Positions 32,117 to 40,141 of a stretch of DNA of 40,141 nucleotides are shown piece by piece (the first letter of the stretch is position 1; each line of letters starts with the position of its first letter). A program made the position numbers and the translations under genes. The stretch comes from an uncultured Pseudomonadota bacterium (GTDB taxonomy: Bacteria; Pseudomonadota; Alphaproteobacteria; Rs-D84): assembly GCA_900313285.1 (NCBI GenBank), contig OMQP01000001.1, positions 1 to 40,141 of the forward strand, in the 5' to 3' direction. The notes under the pieces are model-generated. The model did not search any database. It was not told the DNA's origin and saw nothing but the letters and a program-made list of their open reading frames with translations.

Positions 32117-33457
32117 TTATTCTTTTGTTAAAGCCATTTGTATTAATTGTTTTGATTCTACCAAGAATTCCATTGGTAATCTAGATATTATTGGTGTTGC
32201 CATAGAACCAATGACAAGTGCAATCGCTTCGTCTTCATTTAATCCGCTTTGTTCAAGAAAAAGCAGGGCGTTTGCATCAATAGCGCCAGTTGTCGCTTCG
32301 TGAGATTGTTGGTTTAATCCGTTTGAATGAACAACAGTTGGAATTGTGTTTGCTGTGGCATTATTGCCGATTATACGACTGTCGCATTTTGAAGCGTTTT
32401 TTCCACCTTTGCCAGAAAAGGAAACCAGTGATCTGAAAGTTTGTTTTGAATAATCCGTTGCAACACCATATGAAACAATATTAGATATTGTGTTATCCCC
32501 AATATGAATCATCTTTGTTCCAGTATCTGCCTGTTGAACACCGCGTGTTATAGAAAGTGAATAAAAATCGCTGTGCGAATTTTTGCCATATAAAATCGTT
32601 GATGGATATTTCCATGTCATGCTTGATCCAATTTCAATTTGTGTCCAATCAAGAGACGCATTATCAAAACATTTTCCACGTTTTGTGACAAAGTTTAAAA
32701 TACCGTTTTTTGATTGTTTTGATTTGTTGTATACGGCAGAATCTCCGGCGTACCAGTTTTGTACAGTTGAATATTTTACATATGCATTTTTCTTTACAAC
32801 TATTTCAACAACACCACTGTGCAATTGGTGGTTTGGACGGCGTGGTGCACTGCAACCTTCCATGTATGACAAAGTAGAACCTTCGTCTGCTATTATGAGC
32901 GTTCTCTCGAATTGTCCTATCTTTGCAGTTTCGATACGAAAATAACTTGCCAAATCTATTGGGCATTTTGTGTTTTTTGGAATATAAACAAATGTCCCGT
33001 CAGAAAAGACAGCTGCATTAAGTGCTGCAAAAAAGTTGTCATTATGTGGTACAACACTGCCAAGATATTCTTTGACTAATTTTGGATATTTAATAACTGC
33101 TTCTGACAATGGTAAGAAAATAATTCCCAGTTTATTTAATTCATCGGTGTATGAAGTATGTACAGATTTACTGTCAATGACAGTATCCGTCGCCATGCCA
33201 AGCAGGGCACGTTGTTCGGATTCTGGCAATCCCATTTTTTCGTATGTTTTTTTTAATTTTGAATTATCTATCTTTTTGGGTTCGTTGTAATAATTCAAAG
33301 AATCATAATCAATTGGTTCATAATCTATTTCTGCCCAATGTGGTTCTTTCATCTCTTTCCATTTTTTAAACGCGTCAAGTCGCCATTTCAACAACCATTC
33401 TGGTTCGTTGCGCAGAGATGAAATTTTTTTAATAAGTTTTTCGTTTAATCTTTTCAT
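32117..33457 (-). CDS. sufB: Fe-S cluster scaffold SufB
   Basis: A 446-residue SufB. The N-terminal part begins NEPEWLLKWRLDAFKKWKEM; the beta-helix core and C-terminus carry the invariant ASKCDSRIIGNNATANTIP (the cysteine equivalent to E. coli Cys405) and NQQSHEATTGAID (the glutamate equivalent to Glu434), residues needed for cluster assembly. It receives sulfur from SufE. Its start overlaps the upstream unknown gene by four bases. Confidence 0.96.
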   Translation of the reverse strand: MKRLNEKLIKKISSLRNEPEWLLKWRLDAFKKWKEMKEPHWAEIDYEPIDYDSLNYYNEPKKIDNSKLKKTYEKMGLPESEQRALLGMATDTVIDSKSVHTSYTDELNKLGIIFLPLSEAVIKYPKLVKEYLGSVVPHNDNFFAALNAAVFSDGTFVYIPKNTKCPIDLASYFRIETAKIGQFERTLIIADEGSTLSYMEGCSAPRRPNHQLHSGVVEIVVKKNAYVKYSTVQNWYAGDSAVYNKSKQSKNGILNFVTKRGKCFDNASLDWTQIEIGSSMTWKYPSTILYGKNSHSDFYSLSITRGVQQADTGTKMIHIGDNTISNIVSYGVATDYSKQTFRSLVSFSGKGGKNASKCDSRIIGNNATANTIPTVVHSNGLNQQSHEATTGAIDANALLFLEQSGLNEDEAIALVIGSMATPIISRLPMEFLVESKQLIQMALTKE

Positions 33458-33996
33458 TTATCTGTATTTGCTAACGCTTGGGCTTGAGCAAAAAATGTTA
33501 ATGATTGCCCAAGAAGTCCATCTGTAAATGTTGTTGATAAAATACCATCTGTATCTGTTGCGGACATGTGTTGCAAAAATAAATTTGCACGGTTTAAATA
33601 ATGTCCAACATTGTGCGATATATTAGAATCTAATTTAATCGCGCGACGCAATTTTTCAAGGACAAAAGGATTTTTAGCGTATTCGTCCATGATGCCCCCA
33701 AGTGCACGCCAAAGAGGATGTTCGGATGTTGTCCGTGGCATTACGTCAATAGCCGCCATAATTGGAATGAGATCTTGTAATAAATCTTGATAGATAATTT
33801 CAGCTTTATCTGTGGTTTCATTAACAGAAAATTTATTTTTTAATACTGTTTGAATTTTGACCATCAAATTGTATTGGTATGTCAAAGTTTTGGTTATATT
33901 TTTGATATCTCTGTTGGTTGAAAAAAACAAAAATATAGAACAAATACTGCATAAAACACATATTGCAACCAGAATCAAAATTAAAGTATTTCCCAT
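33454..33996 (-). CDS. Unknown single-pass membrane protein heading the sufBC operon
   Basis: A 180-residue protein with an N-terminal membrane anchor (about 4-27, TLILILVAICVLCSICSIFLF), a short coiled stretch and a soluble, probably cytosolic helical domain (QDLLQDLIPIMAAIDVMPRT, LFLQHMSATDTDG). It is not a Rrf2/IscR-type regulator, which often leads suf operons. The four-base overlap with sufB shows translational coupling. I do not recognise the family. Confidence 0.75.
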   Translation of the reverse strand: MGNTLILILVAICVLCSICSIFLFFSTNRDIKNITKTLTYQYNLMVKIQTVLKNKFSVNETTDKAEIIYQDLLQDLIPIMAAIDVMPRTTSEHPLWRALGGIMDEYAKNPFVLEKLRRAIKLDSNISHNVGHYLNRANLFLQHMSATDTDGILSTTFTDGLLGQSLTFFAQAQALANTDK

Positions 33997-34029
33997 TTTT
34001 CCACCTTAAAGTTCGTTTTTTCAAGTTTC

Positions 34030-34038
34030 AGTATATCA
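34030..34038 (-). promoter_or_regulatory. Extended -10 promoter of the sufBC operon
   Basis: On the minus strand the sequence reads TGATATACT, about 33 bp upstream of the 180-residue gene, with a weak TCGCAC -35 at 17 bp. AAGGTGG provides the ribosome site before the ATG. Confidence 0.45.
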
Positions 34039-34103
34039 TGTTTTACCGATTCGTGCGATTTTTTATCGTATAAAATTTTTTGTGAATTTTGTGTTTTTAG
34101 CTC

Positions 34104-34132
34104 TTGCACAGATTCGGTCAAATTGGTATAAT
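34104..34132 (+). promoter_or_regulatory. Strong sigma70-type promoter of the TcpQ-secretin operon
   Basis: TTGCAC (34104-34109), 17-bp spacer ending in TGG, TATAAT (34127-34132). Both a good -35 and an extended -10 are present. A strong AAAGGAAAGGA site precedes the ATG at 34165. Confidence 0.68.
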
Positions 34133-34164
34133 CATATATAATAATTAAAAGGAAAGGAAAAAAT

Positions 34165-35088
34165 ATGTTCCAAAAAACATGTGTTTTTGCAGTGATTGCT
34201 GGTTTGTTAAGTGCCGCGTGTGCCGCAGACGATGGCGTGCAACAGATTGTTACTTCTGAAGTTTTCTATGATGCTGGTCAAACAGTTGAAGAAGTGGCCG
34301 AAGAACCAGAACAATTTGTTCAATCAGAAGAAGTTGTTTACGAAGAAGTAGAAGCCCAAGATTATGTCGCAGGGGAAGTTGATTCTGATGTTCCAACATG
34401 GCCATTGGCGGGATCCGAAGCGGATGTTGAAATTGCATGCGCTGGACGTGAATGTGCTGAAAATAAAATTGTTACCAAAGTTGGTTCTGGATTGGTAATT
34501 GAAAACAATATCAATACCAAGGGCACAGGTTGGACGGGGGGTCCAAACATTATGAATGGTACACAAATTCCTGCAGGATTTGATTATGAATGTGCAAATA
34601 ATGCCGAAATGCCTTTGATGCGTCGTGAAATGATGGAAGATGATGGTGGCAGTGTTTTGGCAATGTCACGCAGCGGACATAAAAATTGCAATAAACAGGC
34701 AGATTCATATGCTGTGTTTGCACAACGTGCAGGGTTTAATCCTGAAAAAACATGCAATAAATCCTCTGGTAATGACAGTGAAATTTCTGTAAATGAATAT
34801 GTTGATGAAGAAGCACCTGCACCAGTTCAAGATCAGGTTCGTTCATGGGTTGTTGCAAATGGTCAAACATTACGTGAAGTTTTACAAAGCTGGTGCGATA
34901 AAGAAGGTTGGGATTTGGTTTGGACAACATCTCGTGAATATCCAATCGAGGCAAGCGCTGTATTCAAAGGACGTTTTGTAGACGTCGCATCTGCGTTGGT
35001 TCGTAATTTTGAACGTGCAACACCGATTCCATATGCAAAGTTTTACAAAGGTAATCGTGTGTTGGTAATTTCGACCACAGAAGAATAA
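34165..35088 (+). CDS. TcpQ/PilL-domain exported protein
   Basis: A 307-residue exported protein with signal peptide MFQKTCVFAVIAGLLSAACA. The middle is acidic and low-complexity with scattered cysteines. The C-terminal domain (about 227-305) begins SWVVANGQTLREVLQSWCDK, followed by the WDLVWTT block and GNRVLVIST, matching the TcpQ family (toxin-coregulated pilus Q, PilL). These domains pair with the secretin of type IVb pili. The secretin gene follows after 33 bp. Confidence 0.85.
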   Translation: MFQKTCVFAVIAGLLSAACAADDGVQQIVTSEVFYDAGQTVEEVAEEPEQFVQSEEVVYEEVEAQDYVAGEVDSDVPTWPLAGSEADVEIACAGRECAENKIVTKVGSGLVIENNINTKGTGWTGGPNIMNGTQIPAGFDYECANNAEMPLMRREMMEDDGGSVLAMSRSGHKNCNKQADSYAVFAQRAGFNPEKTCNKSSGNDSEISVNEYVDEEAPAPVQDQVRSWVVANGQTLREVLQSWCDKEGWDLVWTTSREYPIEASAVFKGRFVDVASALVRNFERATPIPYAKFYKGNRVLVISTTEE

Positions 35089-35121
35089 AATATACCCGAC
35101 AAAGGACGGTAGGAGAAAAAC

Positions 35122-36753
35122 ATGAAGTTTCATTTTAATATTGGTTTAATTTGTGCTTTGACAAGTTTGATTCTTGGCGGTTGTACTTTGCATCAGTCTG
35201 CGAAAGTTTCTGCAGAGGTAGATCAGAATTTTGTTAATGCATATGAAGCTTTTGAAATGTCAAAGGCCCCCCGTGCCAAGGTTGCAAGTGGCGATACGGT
35301 TTCTATGTCCGAAGGGGTGTGGTTGGGAAACAAATCAACCGTGTTAGAACATAAAAATAAATTACCATCTAAATTTGAAACAGATACAGGTATAACAATT
35401 TTATTAAATGAACCTGTTACATTACAGGTTTTGGCAAATGACATAAATTCTATTACTGGTATTCCTGTAAAAATCGATAGTCAGGTTGATAATGAAAAGT
35501 TAAAAAAGACAGTTGATGTTGCGTATACTGGAAAATTGTCTGGTTTGCTTTCACAAATTGCAACAGATTTAGATTTGCTTTGGTATTATAACAAAGATTC
35601 TATTGTGTTCTATGAAACAGAAACCAGAACATATACTTTGTATGCGCTGGGGACAGATGTGTCATACCAATCGTCTGTTCAAACAGACAGTGGAAATCAC
35701 GTGTCATTAGAATCTACATTAAAAGAATGGGATGAAGTTGAATCAACAATAAATTCTATTATAAATAATTCCAAAAATGCACAATTTACTGTATCTCGCA
35801 GTTTGGGAACAATAACCGTCACTGCATCGCCATCGATTTTGAATCGTGTTGGGGAATATATCGCAAAACAAAATAAACGTTTGTCTCAATTAGTGACAAT
35901 CGATGTCAAGGTTTTACAGGTATCATTAACAAATGAATCTGCGTTTGGATTGAATTTGGCTGCTGCGATAAATTCTGCATCGGGATTAAATATCGTTGCA
36001 AATCCAAAAAATAATTTAGCAACAACTGAAGCGTCCTCTATGAATGTTGCAGTGTTATCTAATGCTGTATCTGCGGCAACCGGGGCCACACACATAGATG
36101 CGTCTGGTAAAGTTGTCGAAGGGGCATATACTAATGAACAGATTAATAATGGTTCAATGGCAAGAATCGCTGGAACAAATGCTTTGATAGAAGCATTGGC
36201 AAAGCAGGGCAAGGTTTCATTGGTGACAAACGTTGGTGTTACAACACGTAATAACCGTGTCGCACCGGTTACAAATACAAAAACAACAGGATACATCAAA
36301 CGTTTTGAATCAAGAACATTCACAACCGTAGAATCAAGTACTGTTGACCAGGATGATTTGGAAACAGGATTTTCAATGCAATTATTACCGAACGTTTTGG
36401 AAAATGGAAAAATATTATTGTTGTTCAAAATGTCTGTTCGTGAATTGTTGAAAATGGCAACACAAACTATCGGTGCGGTTACATTACAATTACCAGAAGT
36501 TGAAGAACGTTCCTTTATGCAGGAAGTTATCATGGAATCTGGTCAAATGTTGGTTGTTTCCGGATTTGAAAAACAGAGCAACAACGACACAAGATATGGT
36601 ATTGGGGATGCTGATTTCATGGCGTTGTCTGGATCACGTGATACTGCTGCAACCCGTGAAGTGTTGGTTGTTATCTTAACACCTCAGGTTTTGGTCAGTC
36701 CAATGGATGCCGAACGCAGTATCCAACAACATTGGGGTGCACCATTAAATTAG
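35122..36753 (+). CDS. PilN/BfpB-type outer-membrane secretin
   Basis: A 543-residue lipoprotein secretin. The lipobox is LGGC (Cys21); N-domains at about 85-260 include VTLQVLANDINSITGIPVKI and the KH-like FTVSRSLGTITVTASP. The secretin domain (about 380-525) carries LETGFSMQLLPNVLENGKIL and a VLVVILTPQVLVSP end. Such lipoprotein secretins (PilN, BfpB, TcpC) form the outer-membrane gate of type IVb pili. No pilus ATPase, platform protein or pilin is nearby. A strong terminator follows. Confidence 0.9.
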   Translation: MKFHFNIGLICALTSLILGGCTLHQSAKVSAEVDQNFVNAYEAFEMSKAPRAKVASGDTVSMSEGVWLGNKSTVLEHKNKLPSKFETDTGITILLNEPVTLQVLANDINSITGIPVKIDSQVDNEKLKKTVDVAYTGKLSGLLSQIATDLDLLWYYNKDSIVFYETETRTYTLYALGTDVSYQSSVQTDSGNHVSLESTLKEWDEVESTINSIINNSKNAQFTVSRSLGTITVTASPSILNRVGEYIAKQNKRLSQLVTIDVKVLQVSLTNESAFGLNLAAAINSASGLNIVANPKNNLATTEASSMNVAVLSNAVSAATGATHIDASGKVVEGAYTNEQINNGSMARIAGTNALIEALAKQGKVSLVTNVGVTTRNNRVAPVTNTKTTGYIKRFESRTFTTVESSTVDQDDLETGFSMQLLPNVLENGKILLLFKMSVRELLKMATQTIGAVTLQLPEVEERSFMQEVIMESGQMLVVSGFEKQSNNDTRYGIGDADFMALSGSRDTAATREVLVVILTPQVLVSPMDAERSIQQHWGAPLN

Positions 36754-36771
36754 TATATATATAATAAGATA

Positions 36772-36802
36772 AAAACATCCGCATTTCTTGCGGATGTTTT
36801 TT
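36772..36802 (+). terminator. Terminator after the secretin gene
   Basis: An 11-bp stem AAAACATCCGC/GCGGATGTTTT with loop ATTTCTT and T-runs. Confidence 0.92.
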
Positions 36803-36825
36803 ACTTTTTTTACCACCCCCATTTG

Positions 36826-36834
36826 TGATATAAT
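36826..36834 (+). promoter_or_regulatory. Extended -10 promoter of the repeat-containing gene
   Basis: TGATATAAT, 27 bp before the ATG at 36862; the -35 region is only a T-run. AAGGGGAAT supplies a strong ribosome site, so the broken gene still has intact signals for expression. Confidence 0.6.
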
Positions 36835-36876
36835 AGAACAAAAGAAAAGGGGAATAAAGTCATGAAAGCCGCAGAA

Positions 36877-36908
<32 letters not shown>

Positions 36909-36958
36909 GGGTGTCTTTGTAAAATAATATTATCCATAATCGCAATCGCGATAATAAC

Positions 36959-37004
36959 CCCCACATACGCAAAAGATTCAACCCCACATACGCAAAAGAT
37001 TCAA
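36959..37004 (+). repeat. Perfect 23-bp tandem duplication
   Basis: Two identical 23-bp copies (36959-36981 and 36982-37004) cover the signal-peptide cleavage region. Since 23 is not a multiple of three, the second copy shifts the reading frame; with one copy the signal peptide and the downstream ORF are in the same frame. Confidence 0.95.
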
Positions 37005-37722
37005 ATAATCATATAGAACCAAGTCCAACAAACGATTGTGTCGAATCAACATTGGGTACAGCAACTGGTCCTGCAAATTTGGAAGCAGATTGGACTGCAA
37101 ACACATTAACAATAGATTGGTATAATGGTGATACAAAATTATCATCAAATACATGTACATATGATGGACAAATAATATTACCATCAACGAACCCAGAAAA
37201 AACGGGATATACATTCCGTGGTTGGCAGGTTAGAACTGTACGACAATGCAGTTTAAAAGATTTTGCTGCAACCGTAGGAGCAGCGTCTACAAGTGTATAT
37301 GGTTCAGGAAGGGGGTTTATAGAAACAGATCCTATGAATGACAGAACTGCTAAAGCGGATGTCTTTGGTTTAACAGAAAAAGGCCAATGGGCAACAAATT
37401 TTGATGGTGGTGTGGTAAAGGGTATCAGTATATGTAGTAGTACGCCTTCCAATACCTATAATCAAGTTGTAGATAATGTATCTGCTGACAAAGGTGATTA
37501 TTGCTGGTGTAAACCAACAAGTTTTACTTTAAAAGAAAATGATATCATTGGTGAAACGTGTATGATTATATCTTCAAAATGGATTTATGCAGAAAAAGAT
37601 TGTTGGAACTGTGCTTGGTATTGTGCTAATTATGCAAAAGGGGATCATGCTACGAAGGTCGCTTACAAAACAAGTTTGTTTAATAATTTTTAATCATTTC
37701 TTAATAAAAACGAATACACAAA

Positions 37723-37753
37723 AAACAACCGCCCAAACGGGCGGTTGTTTTTT
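37723..37753. terminator. Bidirectional terminator between the repeat gene and rpsT
   Basis: A 12-bp stem AAACAACCGCCC/GGGCGGTTGTTT with loop AAAC and A/T-runs on both sides; it serves convergent genes. Confidence 0.92.
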
Positions 37754-37765
37754 AAGAATTTTTAT

Positions 37766-38026
37766 TTAAGCAATTTTAGCAACTTTTTTTGCCAAACGTG
37801 CAACTTTGCGTGATGCAGTTTTCTTTGGCATTGTTTTGCCCGCTGCTTTCATAATTTTGCTTTCAGCACTGCGTACTGCTGCAACTGCAGCGGCTTTATC
37901 ACCAGATTCAATCGCTTTCAATGCTTTCTTGGTTTCTGTTTTTACAGCACTGCGACGTGCAGTGTTTATTGTATTCTTTTTTTCTGTAACCAGAATTCTT
38001 TTCTTACATGATTTATGATTTGCCAC
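37766..38026 (-). CDS. rpsT: 30S ribosomal protein S20
   Basis: An 86-residue S20, lysine- and alanine-rich and all-helical. It starts ANHKSCKKRILVTEKKNTIN and contains RSAVKTETKKALKAIESGDK; it binds 16S rRNA early in 30S assembly. The start codon is GTG (38026), preceded by AAGGAAAA. GTG or UUG starts are also known for S20 in other bacteria, where they link to autoregulation. It is transcribed alone. Confidence 0.95.
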   Translation of the reverse strand: MANHKSCKKRILVTEKKNTINTARRSAVKTETKKALKAIESGDKAAAVAAVRSAESKIMKAAGKTMPKKTASRKVARLAKKVAKIA

Positions 38027-38100
38027 TTTATTTTCCTTTTATTTTATATGGTTTTCTGTTATTTTATAGAAAACAAACGCAAAATCAAGGGGAAAATGAC

Positions 38101-38688
38101 ATGTCTTATTTAATTTCTTTAATATTGGCTTATTTTTTTGGTTCAATACCATTTGGTTTAATCATTACAAAGTTATTTAACAAAGGTGATATCCGCAAAG
38201 TCGGTTCTGGAAATATTGGTGCAACAAATGTTATGCGCGTTGGGGGATTGCGTATGGCAGGACTGGTTTGGATATTGGATATGTTAAAGGCCATTATTGC
38301 TGTATTAATTGGTCGATATGTTGGTGGTGAAATATTGGCTGTGTGGTGCGGTTTTGTCGCTATTGTTGGGCATTGTTTCCCAATTTGGCTGAATTGGAAG
38401 GGGGGCAAAGGTATATCCTGTTTGTTCGGAGTGTTATTAGCAATTAACCCATTATTATTTATAATATGTGGAATTGAATGGTTAATTGTTGCGTTGGGAA
38501 CGGGATATTCGTCTGCTGGGGCTGTTGTCGCGTTTTGTATAATGCCAATTTTGGGTTTTGTGATAAGTTTTGGTATTGGTTTCGGGTTCCTGGCGATTGC
38601 ATTACTTTGTTTATGGCGCCATCGTGAAAATGTTTTACGTTTGATTTCTGGCAAAGAATCAAAAGTAGAATGGAAATGGAAAAAATAA
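38101..38688 (+). CDS. plsY: Glycerol-3-phosphate acyltransferase PlsY
   Basis: A 195-residue membrane enzyme that acylates glycerol-3-phosphate using acyl-phosphate, the first step of phospholipid synthesis. Motifs: YFFGSIPFGLI (motif 1), KVGSGNIGATNVMR (motif 2, phosphate loop) and HCFPIWLNWKGGKG (motif 3). Five helices are predicted. The ATG at 38101 follows AAGGGGAAAA; a longer frame from 38008 would add a spurious N-terminus and overlap rpsT. It diverges from rpsT. Confidence 0.95.
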   Translation: MSYLISLILAYFFGSIPFGLIITKLFNKGDIRKVGSGNIGATNVMRVGGLRMAGLVWILDMLKAIIAVLIGRYVGGEILAVWCGFVAIVGHCFPIWLNWKGGKGISCLFGVLLAINPLLFIICGIEWLIVALGTGYSSAGAVVAFCIMPILGFVISFGIGFGFLAIALLCLWRHRENVLRLISGKESKVEWKWKK

Positions 38689-38706
38689 TTTTCATTATAA
38701 TAATAT

Positions 38707-38735
38707 TTGTTTTTAATGGCATTTTGTGGTATAAT
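38707..38735 (+). promoter_or_regulatory. Promoter of the exported-protein pair
   Basis: TTGTTT (38707-38712), 17-bp spacer, TGG then TATAAT (38730-38735). It lies 26 bp before the gene at 38762. Confidence 0.62.
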
Positions 38736-38761
38736 ACATGGCATAAAGAGAGGATATTCAA

Positions 38762-39547
38762 ATGAAGTATTTTGTATCATTATTGGTTTTAACAACCCTG
38801 GTTTTTGATGCCAATGCTGCAAGTAATGCACGTCCTGCGATGTCTGGAAAAATGATTATGGCGGCGCCACGTTATACGGCATCTATCAATCAATTAAATG
38901 CCGGGAAACCAACAACTGTGGCAGAACCAGAAGTCGTTGTTGAAGAAAAAGATATGCGCGAAGAAGAACGTAATGCATGTATCAATAACAATATTGGTAT
39001 TGGTAATACTTTTGTTTGGGCATCCCGTGACAGTGATACATCTAATTATGCAAATATGGTTGAAGATATAGAAAACCCTGAAAAAAATGTATGTTTTGTA
39101 AAGGTTGAATTGTCATCTGATGATGAATCCAGGGTGAAAGTTTCCGACATTGAACCAAAATATTTCATGTGGGGTGAAGCAATTGAATGTGGTTCATGGG
39201 CAGACGCACAAGAAATGGAAAAACGTATATTGGACGCACGCAAGGGTGCCCGTATTGGCGGTATCGTTGCAAGTACTGTTGGTGGCGCAGGACTTGGTGT
39301 CGGTGCAATGGAACTGATTGGTAATTACGCCATAGACGGATGGAAAGGTCAAAAAGAATTAGAAGGTGCACAATTATACAGATCACAGATATTGGCTTTG
39401 CAGAACAGCAAAAAGGTCGCTGATAACCAAAAAGCTGCCGAAATTATCGGTTATTTAAGGGTTGTTAGAGATGCGCATAATGCTGGTACTGCAATTGAAA
39501 ATTACGAAGAAATATATAAACCATTAATAGAAGAATTTGCACAATAG
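38762..39547 (+). CDS. Unknown exported protein with a glycine-zipper segment (261 aa)
   Basis: The signal peptide is MKYFVSLLVLTTLVFDANA. The mature part has an Ala/Pro/Met-rich start, three well-spaced cysteines (NACINN, NVCFVK, AIECGS) and an acidic middle. A glycine-zipper hydrophobic segment (RIGGIVASTVGGAGLGVGAM, about 161-180) is followed by a helical end. This suggests a periplasmic or envelope protein that may insert or oligomerise. I do not recognise the family. It leads a two-gene unit with 39557. Confidence 0.78.
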   Translation: MKYFVSLLVLTTLVFDANAASNARPAMSGKMIMAAPRYTASINQLNAGKPTTVAEPEVVVEEKDMREEERNACINNNIGIGNTFVWASRDSDTSNYANMVEDIENPEKNVCFVKVELSSDDESRVKVSDIEPKYFMWGEAIECGSWADAQEMEKRILDARKGARIGGIVASTVGGAGLGVGAMELIGNYAIDGWKGQKELEGAQLYRSQILALQNSKKVADNQKAAEIIGYLRVVRDAHNAGTAIENYEEIYKPLIEEFAQ

Positions 39548-39556
39548 GGGAAATGG

Positions 39557-40072
39557 ATGAAAAAGTTTTTAATATTTGCATTGTTTATTTTTCCGATGAT
39601 TGCTGTCGCAGCACCATCTGTTCGTATGTTGGGTAATAATACGACAAATGCAGCATCGGTTCAGAAAATTACACCAACAAAAAGTGGTAATACAGCAACA
39701 ACATCTGCACGTGTTGGGGTTTTGCGTGCTGCACCAAAAACATCTGGTGGAAATGTTGGGGCTATTACAGGGTCAAATTCACGTTTCCCAATAATTACAC
39801 CTGCACATTCTTATAACAGTGTTGCTGCACCAAGCAAAGATACTACTGTTGTTGTTCCTGCTGATGTGGATATAAATGCTATTACTGATGAAGTCACACA
39901 AAGAATAGAAAATAACTATTATAATAAAACCGAAGTTTATAATAATAATGAATTCAAAGAAGCGGTTAAAAACGTAGATGATCCAAGAATCGACGCAATC
40001 AAAGTTGGTTCAAGACCTGTTCATTCTGCGACTTTGCCATCGGATTATGTTTATATCTGGATCGAAGAATAA
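39557..40072 (+). CDS. Unknown exported protein (171 aa)
   Basis: The signal peptide is MKKFLIFALFIFPMIAVAA. The mature part is Ser/Thr/Ala-rich and disordered up to about residue 95. A short acidic coiled region follows (DEVTQRIENNYYNKTEVYNN), and then an aromatic end (YVYIWIEE). No family is recognised. It lies 9 bp after 38762's stop and before a terminator, so the pair probably acts together in the envelope. Confidence 0.75.
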   Translation: MKKFLIFALFIFPMIAVAAPSVRMLGNNTTNAASVQKITPTKSGNTATTSARVGVLRAAPKTSGGNVGAITGSNSRFPIITPAHSYNSVAAPSKDTTVVVPADVDINAITDEVTQRIENNYYNKTEVYNNNEFKEAVKNVDDPRIDAIKVGSRPVHSATLPSDYVYIWIEE

Positions 40073-40099
40073 ATTAAATTATGAATTTTTTTCTTTAAG

Positions 40100-40129
40100 A
40101 AGATTGTAGATTTGTTCTACAATCTTTTT
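40100..40129 (+). terminator. Terminator at the window end
   Basis: An 11-bp stem AAGATTGTAGA/TCTACAATCTT with loop TTTGT and a T-run, closing the 38762-39557 transcript. Confidence 0.88.
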
Positions 40130-40141
40130 ATTATGAATGAA

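Noticed and set aside
38050..38073. Hairpin GTTTTCT/AGAAAAC between rpsT and plsY as a terminator
   Set aside because: The stem is AT-rich with no U-run, and it lies in a divergent promoter region where a terminator is not expected.

Overview
The window is a 40.1 kb chromosomal stretch of an AT-rich bacterium. It is densely packed with housekeeping genes, most in tight or overlapping operons on both strands. GatCAB amidotransferase, the split SUF system, Tat, LolA, TcdA, an RsmE/RluB pair, tRNAs with encoded CCA, and a tiny lipoprotein with a BamF/DUF3035-like tail point to an alphaproteobacterium. The low G+C, compact gaps, VirD4 and cysteine-rich secreted proteins suggest an uncultured, host- or gut-associated lineage. 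That placement is inference; no 16S gene is present.

Layout. 1-2915 (minus): a cut-off TPR-like lipoprotein and a VirD4-type coupling ATPase. 2967-5315 (plus): rsmE, rluB and a membrane-anchored TPR protein. 5347-7257: a threonine-rich leader ORF and thrS, with two promoters. 7310-8448: a micro-lipoprotein, a SPOR protein and tatA. 8495-9248 (minus): trxA-dksA, divergent from sufS-DUF59-sufE, then ftsL-ftsI-recJ-nanoRNase-lolA-tatB-tatC-nlpD (9323-18923). 18967-19518 (minus): a His-rich lipoprotein. 19684-21931: tRNA-Lys, a TatD nuclease, tcdA and an 8-strand-like porin. 22022-23572: an autotransporter-like protein. 23574-29042 (minus): gatC-gatA, a gap holding an opposite-strand tRNA-Phe, gatB, three small basic ORFs and miaB. 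29081-29527: ruvX. 29524-33996 (minus): an unknown anchor protein, sufB, sufC, an unknown membrane protein and an AI-2E-family permease. 34165-36753: a TcpQ-domain protein and a PilN-type secretin. 36862-37693: an out-of-frame secreted-protein gene with an (AC)14 tract and a 23-bp tandem duplication. 37766-38026 (minus): rpsT. 38101-40072: plsY and two unknown exported proteins.

Functional themes. Fe-S assembly is split into two loci (SufS, SufT-like and SufE at 9.3-11.1 kb; SufBC at 31.4-33.5 kb), and no SufD is seen. Envelope functions dominate: Tat export, LolA lipoprotein transport, septal PBP with FtsL, an NlpD-type amidase activator, a SPOR protein, a secretin and several outer-membrane or secreted proteins. 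Translation genes (thrS, gatCAB, miaB, tcdA, rsmE, rluB, rpsT, two tRNAs) form the second theme.

The two most notable observations are (1) a likely contingency locus at 36.86-37.69 kb, where losing one AC unit and one 23-bp repeat copy restores a single signal-peptide-bearing ORF, and (2) a probably leaderless 18-codon leader peptide with five threonines in six codons upstream of thrS, followed by a GC hairpin. Promoters of the form TGnTATAAT recur through the window. No CRISPR array, insertion sequence or prophage was seen, and no stretch over 300 bp lacks a gene or gene remnant.
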